Source: an uncultured Oxalobacteraceae bacterium
GTDB taxonomy: Bacteria > Pseudomonadota > Gammaproteobacteria > Burkholderiales > Burkholderiaceae_D
DNA: 64,000 nucleotides
NCBI GenBank assembly: GCA_903893945.1
Contig: CAITOF010000068.1
Location: forward strand, 43,388 to 107,387
Direction of reading: 5' to 3'
How positions within the stretch are numbered: the stretch's first letter is position 1; each line of letters opens with the position of its first letter. The notes below the pieces were generated by a model that was given only the letters and a program-made list of their open reading frames with translations, had not been told where the DNA came from and did no database searches. Made by a program: the position numbers and the translations under genes. Positions 33,188 to 42,765 of this stretch are shown piece by piece.

Positions 33188-33403
33188 ATGCGTCCATTTT
33201 ATTTAATTCCAGTCGTGTTCAGCCTCAGTCTGGGACTGACTGCATGCAGCCATAAAGATGAAAAACCGGTGGAAGAAAAGCCGGCATTTGATCTGGTTCC
33301 GCAACGCGCGCAACTTCAACAGGCGAAAGATCTCGAGAAAAAACTTCAGGACGAAGCCGAAGAGCGACGCAAAGTTATTGAACTGCAAACCAATCCCAAA
33401 TAG
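33188..33403 (+). CDS. Small lipoprotein
   Basis: A 71-residue lipoprotein with signal peptide and lipobox LTAC (lipidated Cys20). The mature part is short and charged, with a predicted coiled-coil helix (QLQQAKDLEKKLQDEAEERRK). Size and layout are like small envelope lipoproteins of unknown role. GGGGAG ten bases upstream supports the start. It lies between the histidine kinase and the gtrA-like gene, with no clear functional link to either. Confidence 0.75.
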   Translation: MRPFYLIPVVFSLSLGLTACSHKDEKPVEEKPAFDLVPQRAQLQQAKDLEKKLQDEAEERRKVIELQTNPK

Positions 33404-33486
33404 CGCCAGCCCGGGTCCAGCGCATTCGCGCTTTCCCATGGCTGGTCAGTCTGTTTTATCCCCGCGATTTCCACCTAAAGTGCCGC

Positions 33487-33900
33487 ATGCGCCAACACCT
33501 GAATAAAGCGTTACTCCATCAATTTCTGCGGTTTGCTGCGGTCGGACTGTCCGGAACGGGCGTCCAGTACCTGACGCTCTGGATGGGACACGGCGTCTCA
33601 GCGCTGCTCAGTGCACAGTCCGCTTCCGCGATCGGTTATATTCTGGGCTCGGTGGTCAATTACGTATTGAATTATTTCTTTACCTTTGGCAGCAATAAAT
33701 CGCATAAAGAGGCGGCAAGCAAATATTTTTCAATTCTTGCGGTTGGCTGGTGCATCAATTTCATACTGATGGGCATGCTGGTGGAACAGTTACGCTGGTA
33801 CTACTGGTTTGCACAGTTTTTTTCCACCGGTATTGTGCTGATCTGGAATTTTTCCGGGAGCAAATGGTGGGCGTTCAGGCACAAGACCCCCACCCGTTAG
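33487..33900 (+). CDS. GtrA family membrane protein
   Basis: A 137-residue inner-membrane protein with four hydrophobic helices and the GtrA start pattern (FLRFAAVGLSGTGVQYL, then VNYVLNYFFTF). GtrA-type proteins help flip polyprenyl-linked sugars used to modify surface glycans. No glycosyltransferase is adjacent here, so the pathway is unknown. Three 10-bp tandem repeats follow the stop. Confidence 0.85.
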   Translation: MRQHLNKALLHQFLRFAAVGLSGTGVQYLTLWMGHGVSALLSAQSASAIGYILGSVVNYVLNYFFTFGSNKSHKEAASKYFSILAVGWCINFILMGMLVEQLRWYYWFAQFFSTGIVLIWNFSGSKWWAFRHKTPTR

Positions 33901-33906
33901 TTATAA

Positions 33907-33936
33907 CGCCACCCTACGCCACCCTGCGCCACCCTG
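33907..33936. repeat. Three 10-bp tandem repeats
   Basis: CGCCACCCTA and two copies of CGCCACCCTG run head to tail just after the gtrA-like stop, in the gap to the convergent SDR gene. Probably slippage-derived; no function is evident. Confidence 0.7.
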
Positions 33937-33988
33937 CCCGCTGCGCTACGGGTCTGATCAGCAGGCATGCACTGTGCGCTTTGCCTGA

Positions 33989-34765
33989 CTATTGGACACT
34001 CAGTCCATCATCGGCAGTGACAATGGTGCCATTCAGAAAGCGCGACTCCTCTGCGGCCAGCAACAACAGCAAGCCGTCCAGATCATCCGGAGTTCCCAAC
34101 CGACCGCGTGGCAGCGCACTGATCATTTTTCGGCCAGCATCAGTCTCGAAAAAGCCTTCATTGATTTCAGTGGTGATATAGCCAGGACAGATGGCGTTGA
34201 CATTGATGCCGTATTTTCCCCACTCCAATGCCATCGCCTTGGTCATTTGAATAACGCCGGCTTTACTGATGCAATACACGCCCAACTGGGGTGAAACACG
34301 AAGCCCGGCGATGGACGCGATATTGACGATTCGATGCTGCAATTTCGGATCGCCTTTGGAGCGGGCCACCATCCGTTTTGCTGCCTGCTGCGCTACAAAA
34401 AAAGCACCGCGCAGATTGGTGTCCATGACGTCTGCGTAATCGTCCGGGGTCACATCGAGCAGGCGTTGTGAACTGGAAACGCCGGCATTGTTGATCAGGA
34501 TATCGATCGGACCCGCCTCGGTTTCTGCGTGTGCTATCGCTGACTTGATGCTGGCGTAGTCAGTGACGTCGAGTTGAACCATGTGCGCCGCCCCGCCTTC
34601 AGCTTCAATCTCTGCGCGTAATTCTTTTAACCGATCGGTGCGCCGTGCCGCCAGAACCACCTGCGCGCCGGCCGCCGCCAGAACCTTGGCAAACCGCGCA
34701 CCCAAACCACTTGATGCGCCTGTCACCAAGGCGATCTTTCCTTCAAAATTGACTTCAATTCCCAT
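33989..34765 (-). CDS. SDR family NAD(P)-dependent oxidoreductase
   Basis: A 258-residue classical short-chain dehydrogenase. The cofactor motif is TGASSGLGARF, then NNAGVS, and the catalytic set is Ser (IASIAG), Tyr and Lys in YCISKAG. The Arg-rich segment AARRTDRLKEL after the second beta strand suggests NADP preference. The substrate is not identifiable; many relatives are annotated as 3-oxoacyl-ACP or sugar dehydrogenases. ATG at 34765 is chosen because AGGAG stands seven bases upstream; in-frame codons further upstream lack this. Confidence 0.9.
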   Translation of the reverse strand: MGIEVNFEGKIALVTGASSGLGARFAKVLAAAGAQVVLAARRTDRLKELRAEIEAEGGAAHMVQLDVTDYASIKSAIAHAETEAGPIDILINNAGVSSSQRLLDVTPDDYADVMDTNLRGAFFVAQQAAKRMVARSKGDPKLQHRIVNIASIAGLRVSPQLGVYCISKAGVIQMTKAMALEWGKYGINVNAICPGYITTEINEGFFETDAGRKMISALPRGRLGTPDDLDGLLLLLAAEESRFLNGTIVTADDGLSVQ

Positions 34766-34979
34766 TTCCCAACTCCTAAAAAGTGGCATTATTTTTAATA
34801 CCATTCGAATCTCATGCAATATAATGCCATACTTGTTGCAATTTCAACTGAAGTAAATCAATTCCATATCAGTGATTTAATGCATATTCCAATCAGCTCT
34901 GAGATAATTCCACCAGCTTCCAGAAACAAAAATAAGCACGACCGTACTAAAAATTTTTAAACCTACTGAGATCTCCGAC

Positions 34980-36650
34980 ATGAGTACAAACTTCTTGGAA
35001 CAATTTGGACCGCGCGACACGATGGAATACGATGTTGTGATTGTCGGTGGTGGTCCGGCCGGCTTATCGGCGGCGATTAAACTGAAACAATTGGCCCGGT
35101 TGCAGGACAAGGAAGTCTCTGTGTGTGTACTGGAAAAAGGCGGCGAACTTGGTGCGCACATCCTGTCGGGCGCTGTCATGGATCCGATCGCATTGGCGGA
35201 ATTATTCCCCGACTGGAAAGAGCTGGGGGCACCTTTACATACCGAAGTCAGCGAAGACCGCTTTTTGGTGCTCACAGAAAAAGGATCGGTTAAAACCCCG
35301 AACTGGATGCTGCCGGACTGCTTTCAGAATCATGGTAACTACGTCATTTCACTGGCCAACGTGGTGCGCTGGCTGGGCCAGCAGGCCGAAAGTCTGGGTG
35401 TTGAAATTTTCCCCGGATTTCCTGCGGCAGAAATTCTTTATCACGACAATGGTTCGGTGAAGGGTGTCGCAACCGGAAATATGGGTGTCACCCACGATGG
35501 TACGGCGGGTGCCAATTTTCAGCTGGGCATGGAACTGCACGCCCGGTACACACTGTTCGCGGAAGGCGCGCGCGGCCATCTGGGTAAGCAGCTGATTCAG
35601 AAATTTAATCTCGACGCGCAGTCTGACCCGCAGACTTACGGTATCGGCATCAAGGAATTATGGGAAATATCTCCCACCCGGCATCAGGCGGGGCTGGTCA
35701 TTCATACTGCCGGATGGCCGCTCGCGACCGATACCTACGGTGGATCGTTCCTGTATCATCTGGAAAACAATCAGGTCGCTGTCGGGCTGGTGGTGGGATT
35801 AAGTTACGCCAATCCTTACCTGTCGCCTTATGAAGAATTCCAGCGCTACAAGACCCACCCGGCGATTCGTGATTTTTTTGAAGGCGGCAAGCGGATTTCG
35901 TATGGCGCCCGGGCGATTACCGCAGGCGGGCTTCAATCCCTGCCCAAACTTGTTTTCCCTGGCGGTGCATTGATTGGCTGTGACGCCGGTTTCCTGAATA
36001 TGAGCCGTATCAAGGGCAGCCACGCTGCAATGAAAAGCGGCATGCTGGTCGCTGAATCCGTTTTCGCTGCGCTTGGGGCCGATCGTTCCAGCGACGAACT
36101 GGCCACTTACCCGGAGGCATTCAGAACTTCCTGGTTGCACGCGGAGCTGCACAAAGCGCGCAACGTCAAGCCATGGCTTTCAAAAGGGCTGTACTGGGGT
36201 GCGATGATGACCGGAATTGACCAGATCGTGTTCAAGGGCAGGGCCCCATGGACCCTGCATCATCAACACGCTGACCACGAGTGTTTAAAGCCCGCTGCGG
36301 AATGTGAACCGATCGCCTATCCCAAACCAGACGGCAAGTTGACGTTTGATCGGCTGTCATCGGTCTTTATCTCCAATACCAATCACGCCGAAGACCAGCC
36401 CATCCACCTGACCTTGAAAAATTCCGAGGTGCCTGTGCAGGTCAATCTGGCGAACTACGCCGGACCAGAAGCTCGCTACTGCCCGGCAGGTGTGTATGAA
36501 TTTGTCAAAGCCGACGATGGCGCCGACAGGCTGCAGATCAATGCCCAGAATTGCGTGCACTGCAAAACCTGCGACATTAAAGATCCGACACAGAACATTG
36601 TGTGGGTCACGCCGGAAGGCGGCGGCGGTCCGAATTATCCGAATATGTGA
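34980..36650 (+). CDS. Electron transfer flavoprotein-ubiquinone oxidoreductase
   Basis: A 556-residue inner-membrane-associated enzyme that passes electrons from ETF, reduced by acyl-CoA and other dehydrogenases, to ubiquinone. FAD binds at VIVGGGPAGLSAA (residues 20-32). The C-terminal ferredoxin-type part carries the [4Fe-4S] ligands Cys501 (YCPAG) and Cys525, Cys528, Cys531 (CVHCKTC). Length equals the family norm. etfAB are not in the window. The gene converges on flgL with only 24 bases between. Confidence 0.96.
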   Translation: MSTNFLEQFGPRDTMEYDVVIVGGGPAGLSAAIKLKQLARLQDKEVSVCVLEKGGELGAHILSGAVMDPIALAELFPDWKELGAPLHTEVSEDRFLVLTEKGSVKTPNWMLPDCFQNHGNYVISLANVVRWLGQQAESLGVEIFPGFPAAEILYHDNGSVKGVATGNMGVTHDGTAGANFQLGMELHARYTLFAEGARGHLGKQLIQKFNLDAQSDPQTYGIGIKELWEISPTRHQAGLVIHTAGWPLATDTYGGSFLYHLENNQVAVGLVVGLSYANPYLSPYEEFQRYKTHPAIRDFFEGGKRISYGARAITAGGLQSLPKLVFPGGALIGCDAGFLNMSRIKGSHAAMKSGMLVAESVFAALGADRSSDELATYPEAFRTSWLHAELHKARNVKPWLSKGLYWGAMMTGIDQIVFKGRAPWTLHHQHADHECLKPAAECEPIAYPKPDGKLTFDRLSSVFISNTNHAEDQPIHLTLKNSEVPVQVNLANYAGPEARYCPAGVYEFVKADDGADRLQINAQNCVHCKTCDIKDPTQNIVWVTPEGGGGPNYPNM

Positions 36651-36674
36651 CCTGACCCAGGCGCCCCGCAGAAA

Positions 36675-37892
36675 TTACCTCAGCATACTGATCAACGACA
36701 GGCCTGAGGTTGAAATGAATGCCTTTTGCGCCGCCTGGTAAGTCACCTGCTCCTCCGACAATTGCGTGGCAGCCTGCGCCAGATTGACGTTCTGCAAATC
36801 ACTGATGGTCGTCTGATAATTGATGTTGAGCTTGTTCCCGACGTTGGTCAGGGACGATACCTGCTGTAACGAATTTCCGATCTGGTCACGGGCATCGAGA
36901 ACATTGTTCAGCGACGAATTAATACCTTTATTCGCCTGTGTCAAGGCCGTTTCCAGATCACTTTGCGCACCTTGTGAAGTCACAGGTGTCTTCAATGCCG
37001 TGATGGCATTGGTAAGCACCTGAAAAATATTCTGGTTTCCTGGTTGCAGGGTGAATTTGTCACCTGCAGCAGGTATGCCTCCAGGTCCGGCACCATTGGT
37101 AATCGAGAACTGGACACCCCCTACGGTAATCGGATTGCCACTGGTGTAAGCATTTCCGGTAGACAGTGTTATTCCGGTGCTGGTGTCAACAACGTTATAG
37201 GCTGTCGGTGATGTAAAGTCGATGGCATAATTGTCATTGGTTACCGGAGCGGCATTTGTTACCGTCGCGTTGGATATGGTCGCGGTCGACGTATTTCCTG
37301 CACTGGGTGTCCCAAAATAGGCATTCGGTGACACCTGAATGTTTCCAAAAACCGAACTACCGACAAACGTGACCGGTAATTGCTGCGATGTGTCCACCTG
37401 TATGCTCTGCGTTTCCTGATTGCCGTTATAGACCGCGCCGTTACTGGTCGACGCAAAAGGTGGCGTCCCGACTGTGCTGCCAGAAAAAATATAATTTCCG
37501 TTGGCATCCGTTGAATTTGCCAGATTCATCAGCTGACTCACACCGGATTGCATCTGAAGTGCGATAGCGGTTTTGTTGGCCGAACTTTCTGCCGGCCCGT
37601 TCGCTTCGACAATCAGACTTTCCAGACTTTGCAGAATATTGGTAACGCCAGACAACGAGGTGTCTGCCGTGTTCAATGCATCGCTGGTATTCTGCTGGTT
37701 AACGCCGTACTGGGTATTGATATCACTTTCCTGCGTGGTCACCAGCACCTGGGCTGAGGCCGTTGGATTCACGGACGGCGAGGTTAATGCAATACCTGAA
37801 CTGATTTCGTTTTCGGTATTTGCCAGAGACGATTGCATATTATTAAAATTTGTAATCGCTGTCTCATAAGTGCTGAATGTACTGATACGCAT
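36675..37892 (-). CDS. flgL: Flagellar hook-filament junction protein FlgL (HAP3)
   Basis: A 405-residue flagellin-like protein. The N-terminal helix MRISTFSTYETAITNFNNMQSSLANTENEISSG and the C-terminal coiled-coil helix (NLAQAATQLSEEQVTYQAAQKAFI) are the D0/D1 parts that join the hook to the filament; the middle is the variable outer domain. It is exported by the flagellar type III system. Eleven bases after flgK; the two share a sigma-28 promoter upstream of flgK. Last gene of the flg cluster. Confidence 0.94.
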   Translation of the reverse strand: MRISTFSTYETAITNFNNMQSSLANTENEISSGIALTSPSVNPTASAQVLVTTQESDINTQYGVNQQNTSDALNTADTSLSGVTNILQSLESLIVEANGPAESSANKTAIALQMQSGVSQLMNLANSTDANGNYIFSGSTVGTPPFASTSNGAVYNGNQETQSIQVDTSQQLPVTFVGSSVFGNIQVSPNAYFGTPSAGNTSTATISNATVTNAAPVTNDNYAIDFTSPTAYNVVDTSTGITLSTGNAYTSGNPITVGGVQFSITNGAGPGGIPAAGDKFTLQPGNQNIFQVLTNAITALKTPVTSQGAQSDLETALTQANKGINSSLNNVLDARDQIGNSLQQVSSLTNVGNKLNINYQTTISDLQNVNLAQAATQLSEEQVTYQAAQKAFISTSGLSLISMLR

Positions 37893-37903
37893 GATATCCC
37901 CGA

Positions 37904-39856
37904 CTATGACGTTCCATCTAACGCCAACACCGTTGCAAAATTCTGGCTGGCGACTGAAATCAATTTTCCGCAGGCTTCATAGACCTGCTGGTACTGCAGT
38001 AAATTCACGGTTTCCTGGTCCAGATTCACCCCGGATACCGACTGTTGCTGTTGGGTCGCTGCATTCAACAAATTGGTTTCGGTTGTCCCGGTTGTTTGCA
38101 GCTGACTGGTGGTGTTGCCAACGGCGTCGACCATTTGTGCGTAGGCGCCCTGAAACGTGGCCGTCCCGTTATTCATCGTATTTTGGGTCAGCAGATTGCT
38201 CATCAGCAGCACATTGCGATTATCCCCGGTTGCGTCGGTATTGGAACCAATTACATACTTGTCACCATCGGCCGGCGTACCGGATATGCCCACCACCATA
38301 TTATTAAAACTCATGCTCATGCCCGACACATAGGGCACAGGGGTGCCGGCAGGATAAGTCACGCTGGTACCGTTGGTTGTGACAGTGACCGGTACTGCCG
38401 GAAACCCGCTTAACGTATCTGTGGCGGCCGAATAGGTCAGTGTCACCGGGGATGCCAGATCAGCAGCAGGTGTAAAGCCGGTCGTAACGGATCCGGCTGT
38501 CAATGCAGCGGACCCTGTGTTGGTCGACGGTGCGCTGGTTGCAATCGGCGCTGCCGTGGCAATCTGGGTCGGATCGGTAGTCGTCAGGGCCAGTCCGGTA
38601 ACACCATCGGCAGTCGGAGACATTGAAAACGTATCCCCAGAGGTCATCGGACCCGACAGCGTATAGGACACACCATCAATCACCGTACCGGCAGGAAACG
38701 TGGCGGCCTGATATTTCACCGCATTGGTGGTCGTATCCGTCACCGTGTAGTCGCTGCCGTCGTAACTCAGTGTATAGTTATCCGGCGTCAAAGCGCCGGG
38801 ATTCGTGATTGTTCCTGACAGCGTTTCGGCGCCAGCGTTGTTTGAATTGGCATTGATCACTGGCGACGCAATGGTGAATAGCGCCTTGCCCATCGTACCA
38901 TTGATGGTTTGACCGAGTTCATTCTGGGCATTAATCGACGATCCCAGAACGATCGCAACCTGACCGATCGCATTCTGAACCGGGGACAAGGTGTTCGTGC
39001 GAAATGCAAACAGGCCACCCAGTGTGCCTCCGGGCAAACTGTTTTCACTGATGGACTGTGCCACGCCATTCTGGATATAGGCCACATCCAGATTACTCGG
39101 GTTGGTTGACGACGGCACCGTCTCGAGGGTATTTGCGGTTGCACCCATCACCAGCGGCTGGCCATTACCAATGAATACATTGTACTGATTACCTACCGGG
39201 ACAACGGTAACCTGCGTTTCCTGACTCAGACTGTTTATCAGCTGGTCACGCTGGTCTAGCAGCGAGTTTGGCGGCTGGTTATTCGCGTTCGCATAACCAA
39301 TCTGAATTGCCTGGTTTACCGCGGCCAGCTGCTGCGCATCGGTGTTAATGGTATTGACCTCTGAGCTGATTTGCGAATTTACGGTGCTCGCGGTTTGTGT
39401 CAACTGGGTCTGCAGGGTCTGGAACTGGGTCACCAGAGTTTGTGCGCCGGACATGGCCGTTTGAAGCGATGCTACGCCCGACGGATTGGCCGACAAATTC
39501 TGCAGGGATGAAAAGAAAGATTGCAATACCGGTGATAATCCTGCCGATGAATCTGCAATCGTATTATCTATCGGTGTAATCAGATTCGAATAACTGGTAA
39601 TTTGACTCGACGACGACTGGGTCGCATTGATCTGGCTGGCGATCAACTGGTTATATTCCCGCGTAATGGTGCCAACCTGCGTTCCGGTTCCAACATACCC
39701 AAAACTGTATGCCTGCTCAAGACCGTCTTCCTGCTGGTTCACTTCCTCGCTATAACCGGGTGTGCTGGCATTGGAGATGTTCTGACCGGTCGTGGCAATG
39801 CCTAACTGCGCCGCCTGCAATCCGGAAGTTCCAATCTGAAAAATGTCTCCGCTCAT
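37904..39856 (-). CDS. flgK: Flagellar hook-associated protein FlgK (HAP1)
   Basis: A protein of about 650 residues. It has the rod/hook-type N-terminus MSGDIFQIGTSGLQAAQLGIATTGQNISNASTPGYSEE and the C-terminal helix GVNLDQETVNLLQYQQVYEACGKLI typical of HAP1. The large middle is Thr/Ser/Ala-rich. FlgK is the first junction protein on the hook. The ATG at 39856 is preferred to one ten codons upstream because the family starts here. A sigma-28 promoter lies about 57-83 bases upstream, so flgKL can be made after hook completion. Confidence 0.95.
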   Translation of the reverse strand: MSGDIFQIGTSGLQAAQLGIATTGQNISNASTPGYSEEVNQQEDGLEQAYSFGYVGTGTQVGTITREYNQLIASQINATQSSSSQITSYSNLITPIDNTIADSSAGLSPVLQSFFSSLQNLSANPSGVASLQTAMSGAQTLVTQFQTLQTQLTQTASTVNSQISSEVNTINTDAQQLAAVNQAIQIGYANANNQPPNSLLDQRDQLINSLSQETQVTVVPVGNQYNVFIGNGQPLVMGATANTLETVPSSTNPSNLDVAYIQNGVAQSISENSLPGGTLGGLFAFRTNTLSPVQNAIGQVAIVLGSSINAQNELGQTINGTMGKALFTIASPVINANSNNAGAETLSGTITNPGALTPDNYTLSYDGSDYTVTDTTTNAVKYQAATFPAGTVIDGVSYTLSGPMTSGDTFSMSPTADGVTGLALTTTDPTQIATAAPIATSAPSTNTGSAALTAGSVTTGFTPAADLASPVTLTYSAATDTLSGFPAVPVTVTTNGTSVTYPAGTPVPYVSGMSMSFNNMVVGISGTPADGDKYVIGSNTDATGDNRNVLLMSNLLTQNTMNNGTATFQGAYAQMVDAVGNTTSQLQTTGTTETNLLNAATQQQQSVSGVNLDQETVNLLQYQQVYEACGKLISVASQNFATVLALDGTS

Positions 39857-39912
39857 CTCGTACTCACTTAAAACATCCCATTTCAACGACGCTTTACCCG
39901 CTCACAGTATCT

Positions 39913-39939
39913 TTATCGACCGATTTCAAAAAAACTTGA
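39913..39939 (-). promoter_or_regulatory. Sigma-28 (FliA) promoter of flgKL
   Basis: Read on the minus strand: TCAAGTTT-N11-GTCGATAA, against the FliA consensus TAAAGTTT-N11-GCCGATAA. That is 14 of 16 positions with exact spacing. The start would be near 39905, about 50 bases before flgK. Confidence 0.8.
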
Positions 39940-39953
39940 ATAATGTCATTCAA
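39928..39953 (-). terminator. Candidate terminator of flgB-J overlapping the flgKL promoter
   Basis: On the minus strand, right after the flgJ stop, TTGAAT and ATTCAA can pair around six bases and are followed by G and seven T. The T-run shares bases with the -35 element of the flgKL promoter. The stem is short and AT-rich, so termination may be partial. Confidence 0.5.
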
Positions 39954-40874
39954 TCAAGTCGATAGCGAGCCCTTGATTACACTCATCACCTTATTTGCAT
40001 AGTTGGGGTCCGTTGCATAACCGGCCTTCTGCAAGCCCTGTGCAAAGCCCTGTGCATCCTTGGCATTGGCCAGCACATTTTTATAACGCTGATTGCCCTG
40101 CAAAAGACTGGCGTAATCATTGAACGCCTGCTGATAATTATCATAGGCACGGAATTTTTCCACCTTTTGCGTCGGTACCCCATTGATGTATTCGGTGGTT
40201 ACCGCATTGACGGTTTTTCCTGTCCAGCTGCTACCGGCTTTAATACCAAATACGTTATAGCTGGGTTGACCGTTTGCCGCGACCAGTTCATGTTTCCCCC
40301 AACCGCTTTCCAGCGCGGCCTGACCGAGCATGAATTTGGCCGGTATTCCGGTTGCCGCACTCGCATCCTGCGCACAGCAGCCCAGTTTCTGCTGGAACGC
40401 CAGTACCTGGGCCTGCGAATTGCTCAGGTCCGGTGATGCGGCTTTCAGGCTCTTCGCATGCTGTGACACCGAGGAAACGGTGGCCGACGAGACTGACGAG
40501 CTACCGGAGGATGCAGGTGCGTCGGCTTTAGGCTGTTTTGCGCTGTACTGCAGTGCGGCATTGTTCATCATCTGCTTGGCCAGTACATCGGCCAGACCCA
40601 GACCCTTTGCTGCGACCTTCTGGCTGATCTGTTCGTCCAGCATCGAGGTAAACATCTTGCTCTGCTCATTATCAAACGGCCCGTCCTGCGGTGTCGCCTT
40701 GCGCATGCTTTTTAGCATCATGCCGACAAACAGTGCCTCAAACTGTTTCGCCGTTTCCTTGATTGCTTCAGGTGTATTCTGTTTGGCAGCTGTTTTCAGC
40801 TCGTTCAGACTCGTCGCATCCACGGCCAGTTTTTGCGATGAATCCAGCGAGTTTATCGACGAAGAGCTGTTCAT
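39954..40874 (-). CDS. flgJ: Flagellar rod assembly muramidase FlgJ
   Basis: A protein of about 306 residues with two parts: an N-terminal rod-capping domain (about 30-105; AKQFEALFVGMMLKSMRKATP) and, after a Ser/Ala-rich linker, a C-terminal glucosaminidase-type peptidoglycan hydrolase domain (about 150-305; FMLGQAALESGWGKHE with the catalytic Glu). It opens the cell wall for the growing rod. The ATG at 40874 begins thirteen bases after the flgI stop; a frame extending upstream would overlap flgI. Confidence 0.93.
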   Translation of the reverse strand: MNSSSSINSLDSSQKLAVDATSLNELKTAAKQNTPEAIKETAKQFEALFVGMMLKSMRKATPQDGPFDNEQSKMFTSMLDEQISQKVAAKGLGLADVLAKQMMNNAALQYSAKQPKADAPASSGSSSVSSATVSSVSQHAKSLKAASPDLSNSQAQVLAFQQKLGCCAQDASAATGIPAKFMLGQAALESGWGKHELVAANGQPSYNVFGIKAGSSWTGKTVNAVTTEYINGVPTQKVEKFRAYDNYQQAFNDYASLLQGNQRYKNVLANAKDAQGFAQGLQKAGYATDPNYANKVMSVIKGSLST

Positions 40875-40887
40875 GAAAACTTTCTCA

Positions 40888-41991
40888 TTAAATGATTTCC
40901 AGTTCGGCGCGCAATGCACCGGATGCTTTCATGGCCTGCAATATCGCCAGCAGATCCTGCGGTGTCGCACCAATCGAATTCAAGGCCTTGACCACTTCCG
41001 AGAGTGATACGCCGGCTTTGACCAGGACAACCAGGCCGGGTTCTTTTTTAATTTCAATGTCGGCTTTTTCGGTCACTTCCGTTTTGCCACCCGATAACGC
41101 ATTCGGCTGACTGACCGACGGGGTGGTACTGATGATCACCTGAAGATTGCCGTGCGCAACCGCACAGGTTTCCAGGGTCACGGCCTGATTCATGACTATC
41201 GATCCGGTTCGCGCATTTAAAATGACTTTCGCGGCCAGTTGCGCAGGATTAATATCCAGACTTTCCAGGTCGCCTATGAAAGACACACGAGAATCACTGT
41301 CCACCGGCGCACGCACCTTGATGACCCGGCTATCCAGAGCCACAGCCGTATCCGCACCGAAGCGCTGATTCAGCGCGGTGACGACGCGAGTGGCAGTGGA
41401 AAAGTCGGAGGTATTCAGTTCGAGGTGTATATGTTCGCCTGTTCCCATGGTCGTTGGAACCGATTTTTCGACCGTGGCACCCCCTGAAATTCGTCCGACA
41501 CTCAGGTGATTGATCTGCGCTTTACTGCCCGCAGCGGCTGCACCAACACCGCCCACCAGCACATTGCCCTGCGCCATGGCATAAACCTGATTATCAGCAC
41601 CTTTTAACGGTGTCATTAACAGGGTGCCGCCACTCAGACTTTTAGCGTTACCCATGGAAGAAACGGTTACGTCCAACAACTGGCCCGGTTGCGAAAAAGG
41701 AGGCAGTGTTGCCGTCACCATCACCGCGGCGATGTTTTTCAGTTGCAGGCTGGTGCCCGCAGGTATCATTACGCCCAGTGACTGCATCATGCTGATGATA
41801 CTTTGCACGGTAAATGGCGTTTGCGTCGTCTGGTCACCACTTCCATCCAGACCTGCGACCAGGCCATAACCAATCAACTGGTTTTCCCGGACGCCACGTA
41901 TGCTGGCAAGGTCCTTGATCCGTTCTGCGCCCGTTTCCCCGCAGATGAAAATCAGCAGCATGAACAGGCAGATCTGTGTACGAAGTTTCAT
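40888..41991 (-). CDS. flgI: Flagellar P-ring protein FlgI
   Basis: A 367-residue periplasmic protein with a Sec signal peptide (about 1-22). The signatures IKDLASIRGVRENQLIGYGLVAGLDGSGDQT and ARTGSIVMNQAV are typical, and the C-terminal LSEVVKALNSIGATPQDLLAILQAMK is near invariant in FlgI. It forms the bushing in the peptidoglycan layer around the rod. Follows flgH after ten bases. Confidence 0.97.
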   Translation of the reverse strand: MKLRTQICLFMLLIFICGETGAERIKDLASIRGVRENQLIGYGLVAGLDGSGDQTTQTPFTVQSIISMMQSLGVMIPAGTSLQLKNIAAVMVTATLPPFSQPGQLLDVTVSSMGNAKSLSGGTLLMTPLKGADNQVYAMAQGNVLVGGVGAAAAGSKAQINHLSVGRISGGATVEKSVPTTMGTGEHIHLELNTSDFSTATRVVTALNQRFGADTAVALDSRVIKVRAPVDSDSRVSFIGDLESLDINPAQLAAKVILNARTGSIVMNQAVTLETCAVAHGNLQVIISTTPSVSQPNALSGGKTEVTEKADIEIKKEPGLVVLVKAGVSLSEVVKALNSIGATPQDLLAILQAMKASGALRAELEII

Positions 41992-42001
41992 GGCAAATCC
42001 A

Positions 42002-42706
42002 TCACATAGGAATGAAACTCAGGAAAAACCGATCGAGTATCGACATCATCTCGGATCCGTCCAGGTGAGCATTGGTTCGATATTCAAACTTGGCGTCGGC
42101 CACCTGCGTGGACGAAACCGTATTTCCGGATACTATCGTGGCCGGCGTGACTACACCGGAAAAACGGACATATTCCGTGTCACGATCGAACGCCAGTTTC
42201 TTTTCTCCGCTCACCCTGAAATTGCCATTGGGAAGCACTTCAGTAATCGTGACGGTAATGGTTCCCGAAAACGTATTGCCAAAATTATCGCCGCCTTTTT
42301 CGGTCAGGCTGTTCGCGGTTGTCGTGGATAAATTAAGTTTGCCGGTTTTTGCCGCGGAGGTTCCGAACAGACTCGGGGCCGAATAGCTTGATGCGGCGGT
42401 CTTGCTGGTCGCATTCCCGGTGGTTGTGGTGCTGTTGGTATTTTCGGCAATCGTAATGGTGATTGTGTCACCAACAACACGGGCCCGCACATCTTCAAAT
42501 AACGGATGGTAGGCACTTGCCTGATAAATGGCGCCGGGGTTGCCTTTATCGCGCGGCGGTTCCGGTAGTGGACGGCTCGTCATCGGTTGGTCAATGATGG
42601 TTTTGGGCGTGATCGCACAACCGGTCAGGATACCAGCCAATCCAACCATCATCAGCTGTACCACCCATCCGGCCCTGTTGTGGTTTTCACTTTTAAATCG
42701 CCACAT
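42002..42706 (-). CDS. flgH: Flagellar L-ring lipoprotein FlgH
   Basis: A protein of about 234 residues. A lipoprotein signal ends in LTGC (AGILTGCAIT). The GAIYQASAYHPLFEDVRARVVGDTITITIAENTNS core and the end GVVTPATIVSGNTVSSTQVADAKFEY are characteristic. It forms the outer-membrane ring with FlgI. The ATG at 42706 is preferred to a GTG two codons earlier. It lies between flgG and flgI in the flgB-J order. Confidence 0.95.
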   Translation of the reverse strand: MWRFKSENHNRAGWVVQLMMVGLAGILTGCAITPKTIIDQPMTSRPLPEPPRDKGNPGAIYQASAYHPLFEDVRARVVGDTITITIAENTNSTTTTGNATSKTAASSYSAPSLFGTSAAKTGKLNLSTTTANSLTEKGGDNFGNTFSGTITVTITEVLPNGNFRVSGEKKLAFDRDTEYVRFSGVVTPATIVSGNTVSSTQVADAKFEYRTNAHLDGSEMMSILDRFFLSFIPM

Positions 42707-42765
42707 AATCACACCACCCTGTTTTCCCGCACCTGAGCATCAATCTGTCAATCCAGCCGCGCCAC

